In this document: in pieces, positions 1 to 8,682 of the stretch | Layout of the letters: every line of letters begins with the position of its first letter | How positions within the stretch are numbered: position 1 is the stretch's first letter | Source of the DNA: Pseudomonas asplenii | GTDB taxonomy: Bacteria; Pseudomonadota; Gammaproteobacteria; Pseudomonadales; Pseudomonadaceae | Direction of reading: 5' to 3' | Assembly: GCF_900105475.1 (NCBI RefSeq) | Contig: NZ_LT629777.1 | Location: forward strand, 434,001-498,000 | Length of the DNA: 64,000 nucleotides | Made by a program: the position numbers and the translations under genes | Notes under the pieces: generated by a model | Databases searched by the model: none | Told to the model about the DNA's origin: nothing | The model's input: the letters and a program-made list of their open reading frames with translations, nothing else

Positions 1-26
1 GTCACGACTTCCGTGATGCGACTTCG

Positions 27-1469
27 ATGGTCAATATGAACTCGCCTCCCCTCTATCGCCAACTCGCCAACCACTACCTCAACGCCATCCAGAACGGAAC
101 ACTCAAGACCGGTGAACGCTTTCCATCCATTCGCCTGATGATGGAAAAACATGCCATCAGCCTTTCCACCGCCGTCCAGGTCTGTCGTCAACTGGAAGAC
201 TACGGCGTGCTGGAAGCCCGCCCACGCTCCGGCAACTTCATTCGCCAACCGGCCAAGCCCCTGGCAATTTCGACCGCCAACGAAGCGCTGCTGCCACTGG
301 ATACCAGTCATTACGTCGGTATCCACGAGCAGGTTTCTGCGGTGGTCAAGGCCAGCCAGCAGGCCTCGATCCAGGTCAATCTCGCCAGCGCCTACTGCGG
401 CGCGCAGATCTATCCATTGAAAACACTCCAGGACCACATGATCAAGGCCTTGCGCCAGGATCCGTATCTGCTCGGCAGCCCCTCCCCGGCCAGTGGCGCA
501 CGCCCACTGCGCGACTTGCTGGCCCGGCGGGCGCTGGGTTCGAAAATCAGCATCACCGCCGACAAGATCGTCATCACCAACGGTGCCACCGAGGCCATCA
601 ATCTGGCCTTGCGCGCGGTGACTCAACCGGGAGACATCGTGGCGGTGGAATCACCGACCTTCTATGGCCTCCTGCAGATTCTCGAAAGTCTGAATCTGCG
701 CGTACTCGAAGTACCGACGACGACCAAGACCGGCATCAACCTGTTCGCCCTCGAACAACTGCTGCAGGGGCCGGAACGGATCAAGGCGCTGATCGTCATT
801 CCCAACCTGCACAACCCACTGGGCAGCGTGATGCCCGATGCACACAAGGCGCTGCTGGTACAACTGTGCGCGGATTACGACACGGTACTGATCGAAGATG
901 ACACCTACTCGGACCTGGCCGATACCGAACAGCCGTTGTCGGCCCTGAAAAGCTGGGACCGCCACGGCAACCTGATCTACTGCGCGTCCCTGAACAAAAC
1001 GCTCGCCCCCGGCCTGCGACTTGGCTGGATTGCCGCGGGGAAATGGCATGAGCGGATCGAGATGCTCAAGCACACGCAATCGCGCAACTGCGAAATGCTG
1101 CCGCAACTGGCGGTCGACGCCTTCATGAAGACACCGTCCTACGAGCGCTACCTGAGAAGGCTGCGCGGGCAACTGACGGAGCAGAGAAAGCAGATGAGCA
1201 ACGCGATCATGCAGCACTTTCCGCAAGGCACGCGCATTACCAATCCCAGTGGCGGGACCTTGCTCTGGGTGGAACTGCCCGCGGGACATTCGTCGCTGGA
1301 GCTGTTTCACCAGGCGTTGCAGCAAGGTATCTATATCTCGCCGGGGATGATCTTTTCCAACTCCCGCAGCTTCGATCATTTCATCCGCATCGGTTGTGGA
1401 ACACCCTACTCGCCCCGTATCGAGAATGCGGTGCAGATCCTCGGACGGTTGATTGCGCGACAGGGCTGA
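27..1469 (+). CDS. MocR-type PLP-binding transcriptional regulator (left flank of cluster)
   Basis: A 480-residue protein with an N-terminal GntR winged helix (about residues 8-75, ending in the typical RPRSGNF wing) fused to a fold-type I aminotransferase domain. The PLP lysine is in SLNKTLAPGLRLGW, and IEDDTYSDL matches the conserved PLP-aspartate region. Family members use PLP and an amine or amino acid ligand to sense substrate. It runs convergently to the metallo-hydrolase gene of the cluster, so it may control that cluster, but this is inference. The start is uncertain: ATG at 27 or 36, with no clear ribosome binding site. Confidence 0.9.
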   Translation: MVNMNSPPLYRQLANHYLNAIQNGTLKTGERFPSIRLMMEKHAISLSTAVQVCRQLEDYGVLEARPRSGNFIRQPAKPLAISTANEALLPLDTSHYVGIHEQVSAVVKASQQASIQVNLASAYCGAQIYPLKTLQDHMIKALRQDPYLLGSPSPASGARPLRDLLARRALGSKISITADKIVITNGATEAINLALRAVTQPGDIVAVESPTFYGLLQILESLNLRVLEVPTTTKTGINLFALEQLLQGPERIKALIVIPNLHNPLGSVMPDAHKALLVQLCADYDTVLIEDDTYSDLADTEQPLSALKSWDRHGNLIYCASLNKTLAPGLRLGWIAAGKWHERIEMLKHTQSRNCEMLPQLAVDAFMKTPSYERYLRRLRGQLTEQRKQMSNAIMQHFPQGTRITNPSGGTLLWVELPAGHSSLELFHQALQQGIYISPGMIFSNSRSFDHFIRIGCGTPYSPRIENAVQILGRLIARQG

Positions 1470-1478
1470 GCCGGTGCT

Positions 1479-1511
1479 GGGGAAGCCTCCTTATCGCCAG
1501 GAGGCCTCCCC
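1479..1511. terminator. Hairpin between convergent genes
   Basis: GGGG-AA-GCCTCC pairs with GGAGGC-CTCCCC around a 9-nt loop (one A/C mismatch). It lies in the 48-bp gap between two converging stop codons. There is no U-tract on either side, so it may be a transcript-end stabiliser rather than a classical intrinsic terminator. Confidence 0.55.
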
Positions 1512-1517
1512 ATCACG

Positions 1518-2339
1518 TTACACCCGGTCCAGCGGATGCTCATGCAGGCAGATGATGTGCGGGTCGCCATGCCAGCGCGGGAAGCGCTGGGCCACCTGCG
1601 GATCATGCCCAGGAATGACGTGATCCTCACCATCCACCAGGGCATCGATGGTGGCGAAGGCTTCCAGGGTCTGGGCCATGTCATCGAGAATCGGGAACGG
1701 GCTGCGCAGACGGATATTGGCCCACAGGTGCGCCGAATCCGAGGCCAGCACGACCCAGCCACGCTGAGTCGGCACCCGGACCACCTGGCTGCCCGGCGTA
1801 TGCCCGCCCACCGCATGGATCGTCACACCCGGGACGATCTCCGAGGTTCCCTGGTGCAGGCGCAGGCGTCCCTCGAACAATGGCGGAATCGCCGACATCA
1901 CATCGTCCACCTCGTAGGTCTTGCTGATCGCCCGATGGGTCATCTTCGGCCCGGTGCAGAAACGCAGCTCTTCCTCCTGCAAGTGGATGGTGGCCTTGGG
2001 AAACAACCCCAGGTTGCCGGCATGGTCCCAGTGCAGGTGCGTCAGGATCAAGGTCTCGACCTCGGCCGGATCGATCCCCAACCGTTGCAGCGACTCCTCT
2101 GGCAATCGGTACATCTCGCGGTTGCGGCGATCCGCCGTGGCCGGTTGGAAGCAGGTGTCCACGACCACGACGTGCCGGTCGTTGCGAATCACCCAGAAGT
2201 AATAGTCAAGCGGCATCGGCGCATTGGGATCGCCACAGCAGGCATCGTAGAGAAAGTTCTCCCTGGCGGTACGCTGGGAGTTGGCCCCGACACGGATGGC
2301 AAAGACCTCATAGATCGGCGACAGCGATGGATTCGACAT
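1518..2339 (-). CDS. Metallo-beta-lactamase-fold hydrolase (AHL-lactonase-like)
   Basis: A 273-residue protein with the zinc motif HLHWDHAGN (His101, His103, Asp105, His106), a further His in GGHTPGS (about 180), Asp in LASDSAH (about 201) and a C-terminal HVIPGHDP. This pattern fits the lactonase/AttM-AiiB branch of the MBL superfamily, which opens lactones or other esters. It is the last gene of a six-gene operon, 13 bp after the AurF-like gene, with GGAG about 8 nt before the ATG. In this setting it could process or detoxify a cyclic intermediate. Real substrates cannot be read from the sequence. Confidence 0.85.
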   Translation of the reverse strand: MSNPSLSPIYEVFAIRVGANSQRTARENFLYDACCGDPNAPMPLDYYFWVIRNDRHVVVVDTCFQPATADRRNREMYRLPEESLQRLGIDPAEVETLILTHLHWDHAGNLGLFPKATIHLQEEELRFCTGPKMTHRAISKTYEVDDVMSAIPPLFEGRLRLHQGTSEIVPGVTIHAVGGHTPGSQVVRVPTQRGWVVLASDSAHLWANIRLRSPFPILDDMAQTLEAFATIDALVDGEDHVIPGHDPQVAQRFPRWHGDPHIICLHEHPLDRV

Positions 2340-2352
2340 ACAGGGACTCTCC

Positions 2353-3321
2353 TCAGGCCGGTTGTGCGGCAGACGCCGCCTTGACGGTCGAACTGAAATC
2401 GAAATTCATGTCCGCCGTGATACCCAGGTCCTCGGCCAGTCGATACAAGCCACTGTAGTCGCGCATGATCGCGCTGCCTCGGCTGGCTTCGCGGGTGTCG
2501 CCGATGATGACGTCGACATCGGCCACCCCGAGCTGCGTCAGGATCGCCTCCCACATCGAATAGTCCTGGGCCACGAAAGCGTTCAGCGCCTCGGGCAATG
2601 TCTGTACGAAGAAACGGCGCTTCTCGGCGTCCATGTGCTCGTACATTACCTTTGCCACTTCGGCGAGCACCTTGCTGTGGGCGTACTCGTCACGGTTGTG
2701 CAGTTCGGCGACCCGCCGGTTCTGCGGCTGTATGCTCTGGTCATCGGCGAGCATGTCCAGGTAGGCATTGACGCTGATCTCGGCGACCACCGCAAAGGTG
2801 ATAGCGGCCAGATCCCGCTGCCAGGCATGGGGCAGTTGGGCACAGAGTGCCTGCAGGCGCAGGTAGGTCACCGACGGTGGCAGGTCCAGGTCCAGTTCCA
2901 GATTGCGATCGGCCTTGCTGCGCTGGATCGCCCGCAGGTGCATCAGGGTGTGATAATGCTCGTCGATCAGCGTCTGCTGCATGGCTTCGCGAAAGTGCCA
3001 GTCATCCTTGCCCAGATACTGGTTGGCGATGACGCTCAAGGCCGGGTTGACCACACATTCCTCGGCCGTGACGGTACGCAGGTTGTAGCCAATCCAGCCC
3101 CAGGTCAGCACGGCGCTTTTCAGTTCCTCGCTCAGCGCCTGAAATTTGGGATGGTGGTAGAACGGGACCATGGCTATCGGATAGTCCGGCTTGCTCGGAT
3201 CGAATACATCGATCAGCGCAAACTTGTCGCCGGCGCAGACTGTTGCCCGCTTGGTCCAGGCCTTGTTGAGTTGCACGACCAGCTTGTGGTCGACTTTGGC
3301 AATGACAATCGCTTGTTGCAT
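2353..3321 (-). CDS. AurF-type diiron N-oxygenase
   Basis: A 322-residue protein matching the AurF/p-aminobenzoate N-oxygenase family, which oxidises amines to hydroxylamine, nitroso or nitro groups using a carboxylate-bridged diiron centre. All seven expected iron ligands can be placed: Glu at 87/88 (TAEEC), Glu121 and His124 (DEHYH), Glu181 (VAEIS), His208, Glu212 and His215 (HNRDEYAH). The spacing of the last six equals that known for AurF. The start is taken as ATG 3321 (MQQAIV). An upstream in-frame extension to 3363 looks like non-coding spacer. It sits between the dioxygenase and hydrolase genes of the operon. The substrate amine is unknown. Confidence 0.88.
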   Translation of the reverse strand: MQQAIVIAKVDHKLVVQLNKAWTKRATVCAGDKFALIDVFDPSKPDYPIAMVPFYHHPKFQALSEELKSAVLTWGWIGYNLRTVTAEECVVNPALSVIANQYLGKDDWHFREAMQQTLIDEHYHTLMHLRAIQRSKADRNLELDLDLPPSVTYLRLQALCAQLPHAWQRDLAAITFAVVAEISVNAYLDMLADDQSIQPQNRRVAELHNRDEYAHSKVLAEVAKVMYEHMDAEKRRFFVQTLPEALNAFVAQDYSMWEAILTQLGVADVDVIIGDTREASRGSAIMRDYSGLYRLAEDLGITADMNFDFSSTVKAASAAQPA

Positions 3322-3392
3322 GACGTAATACCTGTAGAGCGCGCACGGCAGCCGTGCGCGCAAGCAAAGGGAAGTTGCGGGGCCTGTACGGC

Positions 3393-4142
3393 TCAGGCGA
3401 GCCAGTAGCGGGTCAGGTGCCGCTTGGGATCGCTGTACTGGCTACGGGCATGCATCAGGCGCCAGTTGTCCCAGATCAGCACACAACCATCGGGAATCAG
3501 CAAAGGCGTCGAGTGCTCCAGGAAGAACTGCTCGCCCAATGCAGCGATTCGACCCAGGGGCGTGCCGCTGTTACGTGCCTCGGGAGCGCTCAGGTCCTCG
3601 CGGGACGGATTCACGTCGCCGTAGTGGAACTGGTTGTAGCTGAAACGAAAGATGTCGCCCTCGGTATTCGCTTTGAAAATGTACTCTTCGAGGACGCGCC
3701 GGGTCGTCTCGCCGGGCTTGGCCGTGGCGTTGAAGGCCACCGGGTGGTGTTTGATCCAGTCCTTGAGATCGACGGGCAGAGTCTTGAGAAACTCCAACCC
3801 ATCAGCCAGTTGCGTGTATCCGCCACCGCAGGTCGCCTGGTGGTGACAGTGCAGTACCAGATAGTGCGGCGGCGGATCGTAGACCGGTGCTTCGGTGTGC
3901 GGACCGATGCCATTCATGCTCTGGGAATACGGCAGGTCGTCGAAGCCCGGCTTCAGAGTCACCTCGAAGGTATACAGACCGTTGAACTGCGGGATTACCC
4001 GGCCGAATGGCGCCAGCGTCTGGTACAGATCGGCACTGAGTTCCTCGGGCTGCAACAGGGTCCAGCCCTGCTCGGCGAGTTCGCGGTGATGAGGATTCAG
4101 GGCGCGTCGCGGAGCCACGTTTGCAACAATTTCTTCCAACAT
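3393..4142 (-). CDS. TauD/TfdA-type Fe(II)/2-oxoglutarate dioxygenase
   Basis: A 249-residue protein with the iron-binding facial triad His82-x-Glu84 (GPHTEAP) and His231 (LMHARS), followed by Arg241/Arg245 positioned to bind 2-oxoglutarate. The carboxylate ligand is Glu rather than the more common Asp. It is present, so hydroxylation, desaturation or ring formation is more likely than halogenation. AAAGGA lies 8 nt before the ATG, 20 bp after the aminotransferase stop. This is the second oxygenase in the operon beside the AurF-type enzyme. The substrate is unknown but presumably an amino acid or a derivative. Confidence 0.87.
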   Translation of the reverse strand: MLEEIVANVAPRRALNPHHRELAEQGWTLLQPEELSADLYQTLAPFGRVIPQFNGLYTFEVTLKPGFDDLPYSQSMNGIGPHTEAPVYDPPPHYLVLHCHHQATCGGGYTQLADGLEFLKTLPVDLKDWIKHHPVAFNATAKPGETTRRVLEEYIFKANTEGDIFRFSYNQFHYGDVNPSREDLSAPEARNSGTPLGRIAALGEQFFLEHSTPLLIPDGCVLIWDNWRLMHARSQYSDPKRHLTRYWLA

Positions 4143-4162
4143 GACGAAAGTCCTTTTTCTGA

Positions 4163-5044
4163 TCAGGCGATGACGGCAGCGGAGTAGGCGGCGATCAGAT
4201 CACGACAGGCCTGCCCGGGCTGATACTGATGCTCATCAATGCTGCGCACCGGGGTGATCTCGGCGGCGGTTCCGGTCAGGAAACACTCCTCGAAGTCACC
4301 CAGCTCCTGCGGCAGTAGCGTGCGTTCGATCACTTCGTAGTCCAGCTCACGCGCCAGGCGGATCACCGTCTGGCGCGTGATGCCATTGAGGAAGCAATCC
4401 GGCACCGGTGTATGCAGTTGCCGGCCCCTGACGAAGAAGATATTCGCGCTGGTCGCCTCGGCCACATGACCACGCCAATCGAGCATCAGCGCATCGTGGT
4501 AACCGTTGTTCTCGGCGTCGTGCTTGCTCAGGGTCGCGATCATGTAGTGCCCCGAGGCCTTGGCGTCGAACGGGCTGCTGCTCGGTGGTGGACGCCGCCA
4601 GACCGCCGTCTTGAGTTTGATTCCAGCCATCCGCGCTGCCGGGTCGAAGTAGCTCGGCCACTGCCAGCAGGCAATCGCCAGGTGGACACTGTTGAAACGG
4701 GCCGAAGTCGAGATCATTTCACTGCCGCGCCAAGCCACGGGGCGCAGGTAGCCGTCAGTCACGCCGTTGCGTTCGAGCAAGGCATGGCTGGCATCCTCCA
4801 GCGTCTGCAGGTCGTAGGGGATGGTGAAATCCATCAGTTGCGCGGAGCGATACAGGCGCTCGGAATGCGCTCGCAGCTGGAAGATCTTGCCGCCGTAGAC
4901 ACGCTCGCCCTCGTAGACCGTACTGGCGTAGTGCAGCCCATGGGTAAGCACGTGGATCTTCGCTGCCTTCCACTCGACGAACTCGCCGTCGAGCCAGATG
5001 TAGCCGTCACGCTGGTCGAAAGGAATCGCTGCCAAGCCACTCAT
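4163..5044 (-). CDS. Class IV (branched-chain-like) PLP aminotransferase
   Basis: A 293-residue protein of the IlvE/D-amino-acid transaminase fold. The PLP lysine is in AKASGHY (about residue 162), and VAEATSANIFF and LTGTAAEITPV are typical phosphate and substrate loops. Start 5044 is supported by GGAGGTGA 4 nt upstream and an ATGA overlap with the preceding gene stop, implying translational coupling. The chromosome would normally carry a separate housekeeping ilvE, so this copy probably serves the cluster, interconverting an amino acid and a 2-oxo acid. Its exact substrate is not evident. Confidence 0.88.
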   Translation of the reverse strand: MSGLAAIPFDQRDGYIWLDGEFVEWKAAKIHVLTHGLHYASTVYEGERVYGGKIFQLRAHSERLYRSAQLMDFTIPYDLQTLEDASHALLERNGVTDGYLRPVAWRGSEMISTSARFNSVHLAIACWQWPSYFDPAARMAGIKLKTAVWRRPPPSSSPFDAKASGHYMIATLSKHDAENNGYHDALMLDWRGHVAEATSANIFFVRGRQLHTPVPDCFLNGITRQTVIRLARELDYEVIERTLLPQELGDFEECFLTGTAAEITPVRSIDEHQYQPGQACRDLIAAYSAAVIA

Positions 5045-6114
5045 ACCGTCACCTCCGCGGTGTTCATCAGGACGCTGGTCACTTCCAGCCCACACAGCCG
5101 TGCCTCGGCCATCAATACGCTCGCCTCTTCCTCGGAGGCCGGGATTCCGGCAATCAGGCGATTACGCCGGGTCTGTGCCTGGGGATCGCCGGCCACATTG
5201 ATACGCTCGCCGGCCTGGGCCGGAGTCGAACGGATGGTTTCCATCAAGCCGGCAAGGCTGCTCTGGAAACTGCGCAGGTCGGTGAAGGCAGAGATATCCA
5301 GGGCGATCATGAAATGACCGATCTGACGCCCCTTGCTGAAAGAGCCGGTGTCCAGATGATCCAGTTGGTGATCCAGCGGCATGCCGGTCAGCAGGCAACT
5401 GAGCACCTGCACCATCATCGCCAGCCCCTGTCCCTTGTAGCCACCCAGAGGGGACAGCGAAACCACCTCATCCGGCTCGGCGGTATCGTTGCCATCCTTG
5501 TCCAGCGCCCATCCCAGCGGCAGCGACAGACCGAGCTTGCGGTAATGCTTGACCTGGGAGTAGGAGATCTGACTGGTTGCCATGTCGAGCACGAACGGTT
5601 GTTCGTCCGCCGGCGCGGTGAAACAGATCGGGTTGGTACCGAACATCGGCTGCTTGCCCTTGAACGGCGCCATACGCGCGGCAGCGCTGGTGGTGACGAT
5701 ACCGATCATGCCGCTGTTGGCGATCTCCAGTCCGTAGACCGACGCTGCGCCGAAGTGGTTGGAGTTGCCGACGCCGACTGCGGCGATGCCGCTGCTGCGA
5801 GCCTCCTGAACAGCGAGCTTGGCCGCGTACATGCCAGCCACGGTGCCCAGTGCCTGGTCGGCGTCGAGGACCATCACGTTACCGTTGCGTCGTTGCACAT
5901 GGATGTTCGGAATCGCATGGCTACGGCCTTCATCCAGCTCCCGCAGGTACAGGGGGAGCAGGCGCAGGCCATGGGTATCGACCCCCATCAGCGAAGTGTC
6001 CACAAGGGCATTGGCGAACCATTTGGCGTGCTCCGTCGACACGCCGCGGCGTTTGACCGCCTGGGCACAGACCTGGCGAGCAGTGTGCGGATTCAGATAA
6101 ATCATGGTGTTCAT
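5041..6114 (-). CDS. Ldh2/malate-lactate dehydrogenase family oxidoreductase
   Basis: About 357 residues, PF02615-like: the GNSNHFGAASVY segment carries the catalytic His, and YKGQGLAMMVQVLS and the C-terminal RINVAGDPQ segment are typical. The family reduces 2-oxo acids or cyclic imines (Delta1-piperideine- or pyrroline-2-carboxylate) with NAD(P)H. Placed between a radical SAM enzyme and an aminotransferase, it could reduce a 2-oxo acid or imine made by transamination; this is inference. The likely start is ATG 6114 (MNTMIYL); an in-frame TTG at 6138 would overlap the upstream stop. Its end overlaps the aminotransferase start. Confidence 0.85.
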   Translation of the reverse strand: MNTMIYLNPHTARQVCAQAVKRRGVSTEHAKWFANALVDTSLMGVDTHGLRLLPLYLRELDEGRSHAIPNIHVQRRNGNVMVLDADQALGTVAGMYAAKLAVQEARSSGIAAVGVGNSNHFGAASVYGLEIANSGMIGIVTTSAAARMAPFKGKQPMFGTNPICFTAPADEQPFVLDMATSQISYSQVKHYRKLGLSLPLGWALDKDGNDTAEPDEVVSLSPLGGYKGQGLAMMVQVLSCLLTGMPLDHQLDHLDTGSFSKGRQIGHFMIALDISAFTDLRSFQSSLAGLMETIRSTPAQAGERINVAGDPQAQTRRNRLIAGIPASEEEASVLMAEARLCGLEVTSVLMNTAEVTV

Positions 6115-6134
6115 TCCATCGAATGGGTTTGAGA

Positions 6135-7481
6135 TCAAACGGCTTCCAGCACGGCGGGAATCAGTTTCGGCGGCGCGGTACTCTCGTTCTGGAAGAAGAA
6201 GAGCTCTTCGCCGAAGGCCGGGACCAATTCATCGAACCAGGTCGCCTGCGGATCGAACTTGGCGTAGAAGGTTCGCAATACCCACTGTGGATCGCGGGCC
6301 TGGAGAAATTGCAGGACGAAGACTTTCTCACCGGCCACGGTCTCGATCCCGTTGATCACCACCTTGCCGTAGAACGTACTCATCGACGGTCCGCGCACGG
6401 TGCGCGCCAACCCGGAAACCGTACGATAAGCCGACTGGTAGATCTCGAAGGCGCGGTACAACGGCATCGCGAAGTAGTGGCTGGGACCGGTATCGCGCTC
6501 GACGAAGAAGTAGTAGGGAATAGCGCCCAGCCGTACCCCTTCGGTCCACAGCGCCGCCCAGTCGGCCGGATCTTCGTTGATGTGGCGAATCAGCGGCGCC
6601 TGGATCCGCAGGGTCGCGCCGGACGAGCGGATCCGCTGGATGGCCTGGCGGGCCATGTCCTGCCTGATCTCTACCGGATGGTTGTAGTGCCCCATCACCG
6701 ACAGATTCTTGCCACTGGCCACCACCCGCCTGAACAGATCGATCAGGGCGTCGGCATCCTTGTCCGTGACAAAGCGTTGTGGCCAGTAGGCGACCGACTT
6801 GGTACCCAGGCGGATACTCTTGATATGCGCCATGTCCGGCGCCAGCAGCGGCTCGATGTACTCGGCCAGGGAGCGGGTGTTCATGATCAGCGGATCACCA
6901 CCAGTGATCAGCACGTCCGTGACCTCGGTATGCACCCGCAGGTAAGCCGCCAGTTCCTGGGATTCGCGGGCGTTGAACTTGAGCTCATCCTCACCGATGA
7001 ACTGCGCCCAGCGGAAACAGAAGGTGCAGTAGGCATGACAGGTCTGACCGGCACCGGGAAAGAACAGCACAGTTTCCCGATACTTGTGCTGGATACCCGA
7101 CAAGGGCTTGCCGTCCAGGGTCACGGTGTTATGAGTCAGTTGTCCGGCCGGATGCGGGTTCATCCGTTGCCAGACCTGTTCCACCTGACGCTTGACCGCC
7201 GCGCTGTCATCCCCATCGATCAGGGCCTTCAGAGCCTCGTACTCATGGGGATGAAGCATGTCGCGGTGGGGAAAGGTCATGCGGAAAATCGGATCGTCCG
7301 GAATATTGTTCCAGTCGATCAGGGTACTGAGCACGTAATCGTTGGTGCGAAACGGCATGACCTTGGATACGACTGTCATTGCTTCCTGCAACTGCGGAGT
7401 CAGCCTTTGCCAATACACCGTATCGCGGATAGTTCGTGAATTATAAGGTTTATACTTTTGCGGTTCGGACATTCCCTGCAT
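6135..7481 (-). CDS. Divergent KamA-family radical SAM aminomutase
   Basis: A 448-residue protein with the 4Fe-4S motif Cys148-x3-Cys152-x2-Cys155 (CHAYCTFC), then VLITGGDPL, SIRLGTKS and GHYNHPVEI as in lysine 2,3-aminomutases, which use PLP plus a 5'-deoxyadenosyl radical to move an amino group from C2 to C3. The usual glycine-rich PLP-lysine motif (PGGGGK) is absent. Its position holds GPSMSTFYGKVV, with Lys373 the best candidate. It is also not EpmB-like (no CRYCFRR). It is the first gene of the operon, with AGGAG 7-8 nt before ATG 7481. Substrate could be any alpha-amino acid; the product would be a beta-amino acid. Confidence 0.85.
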   Translation of the reverse strand: MQGMSEPQKYKPYNSRTIRDTVYWQRLTPQLQEAMTVVSKVMPFRTNDYVLSTLIDWNNIPDDPIFRMTFPHRDMLHPHEYEALKALIDGDDSAAVKRQVEQVWQRMNPHPAGQLTHNTVTLDGKPLSGIQHKYRETVLFFPGAGQTCHAYCTFCFRWAQFIGEDELKFNARESQELAAYLRVHTEVTDVLITGGDPLIMNTRSLAEYIEPLLAPDMAHIKSIRLGTKSVAYWPQRFVTDKDADALIDLFRRVVASGKNLSVMGHYNHPVEIRQDMARQAIQRIRSSGATLRIQAPLIRHINEDPADWAALWTEGVRLGAIPYYFFVERDTGPSHYFAMPLYRAFEIYQSAYRTVSGLARTVRGPSMSTFYGKVVINGIETVAGEKVFVLQFLQARDPQWVLRTFYAKFDPQATWFDELVPAFGEELFFFQNESTAPPKLIPAVLEAV

Positions 7482-7733
7482 GACAGCGCTCCTGAAGATT
7501 CTGTTATGAGTTCGGCTATTTATGACTTTGAACCAGACAGATTTGCCGGATAGTTACCCGGCGATCACAGACAAAAAAAATCCCATTGCCCTGAGCGTCA
7601 TATAAACGCGGCAACTTGTTTTTATTAATTAGAGGTCATCGACCACTGCCAGCAACTTCGTGCCTATTGGGATCTTCACGCCACTCATCAAGATCAATCG
7701 ATCCTTGTCCCCAACGGATCGACCAGGGCGCTT
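7482..7733 (-). promoter_or_regulatory. Upstream region of the radical SAM operon
   Basis: This 252-bp non-coding gap should hold the promoter of the six-gene operon. It contains an inverted repeat GCCGG (7545-7549) / CCGGC (7558-7562) about 65 bp upstream of the start codon, a possible operator, and an A-tract at 7573-7580. No confident -35/-10 pair was assigned. Confidence 0.35.
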
Positions 7734-8387
7734 TCAGCTTGCAGGCAACGGCGTCACGCGCTCCTGCCCGACCCAGGCCTGGACACTGGCGCGGCTCCAC
7801 TGCCGACGGACATAGGCCGCCAATGGCTCGGGCATCTCGTCACCATTGGCCAGCAGGCGGTTGAGCATGATCGCCAAGTCCGTATCGGCAATACTCCAAT
7901 CACCGAACAGATGGCCATCGCTGTCACCCAGAAAGGTACCCGCCACCCGATACAGACGCTCTACAGCCGCCTTGGCCGCATCGGACAGGGGTTGATCGCG
8001 CTTGCCGAAATAGATCAGGTCGGCCGGCCGCTCCTGCCGGATCACCAATAGATCGCTGCGCAAACAGGCCTGCAGTTGACGGGCCCGGGCACGCTCTTGC
8101 AGACCACGGGGCAGAACCGATTTATGGCCTGCATCGGCAAATGCCTCGTCGAGGTACTCGGCGATGGCCGACGACTCGGTCAGGGCGAAACCGTTGTGCA
8201 CCAGGGTCGGCACCTTGCAGGTCAGCGACAGGTCACGATAGGCCGGCAGGTAGTTATCGCGCTTCTTGAGATCGACAGTGACGATATCAAACGGAAGTTC
8301 TTTTTCTTTCAACGCAACAAAAGCCGACATCGCAAAAGCGCTGACAAAATCGGCGCCAACATGAAGAGTTAGTTTTTGCTCAAGCAC
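7734..8387 (-). CDS. yfcF: Glutathione S-transferase, YfcF type
   Basis: A 217-residue protein with an N-terminal thioredoxin-like domain (KVPTLVHNGFALTESSAIAEYLDE carries the cis-Pro and the glutathione-binding ES pair) and an all-helical C-terminal domain (LFGDWSIADTDLAIMLNRL). It resembles E. coli YfcF, which has glutathione transferase and peroxidase activity. Start is GTG 8387 after AAGGGA. It lies between the two operon-like groups of the cluster and may protect against a reactive product, or it may be an unrelated resident gene. Confidence 0.85.
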   Translation of the reverse strand: MLEQKLTLHVGADFVSAFAMSAFVALKEKELPFDIVTVDLKKRDNYLPAYRDLSLTCKVPTLVHNGFALTESSAIAEYLDEAFADAGHKSVLPRGLQERARARQLQACLRSDLLVIRQERPADLIYFGKRDQPLSDAAKAAVERLYRVAGTFLGDSDGHLFGDWSIADTDLAIMLNRLLANGDEMPEPLAAYVRRQWSRASVQAWVGQERVTPLPAS

Positions 8388-8682
8388 AGGATGTTCCCTT
8401 CCTTCTTCAGATATATGAAAGCCTTAACCGAATTGCTCGATTAAAAACTGTCCGGCAGGCAGACAACCAGGCAACGTACAGGTGTACACCCGGTTGCCAT
8501 CACTCGAATTAACTCAGAGATACTGCCTACGAGATGGATCGTAAATAACTGCATGAACCTTCGATAGATACAGAAAATATCAGTTTGTATCGATACAGAT
8601 GACGGCTGAATGAGGGAATGCTTGCAGCGATCTTCGGGAGAGAAAGAGCGGGGCGCGGAGGGAAATAGCAGGCATGAATGCA
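8388..8682. other. Non-coding gap between GST and cupin genes
   Basis: No convincing gene is seen in this ~295-bp interval. The part nearest the GST is relatively AT-rich and could contain its promoter. Confidence 0.4.

Noticed and set aside
3393..4142. TauD-type protein as a BesD/SyrB2-like halogenase
   Set aside because: Halogenases replace the carboxylate ligand with Gly or Ala; here Glu84 is present.
6135..7481. Assignment of the radical SAM gene as epmB (EF-P modification)
   Set aside because: The CxxxCxxC surroundings differ from EpmB, the protein is longer, and no efp or epmA gene is adjacent.
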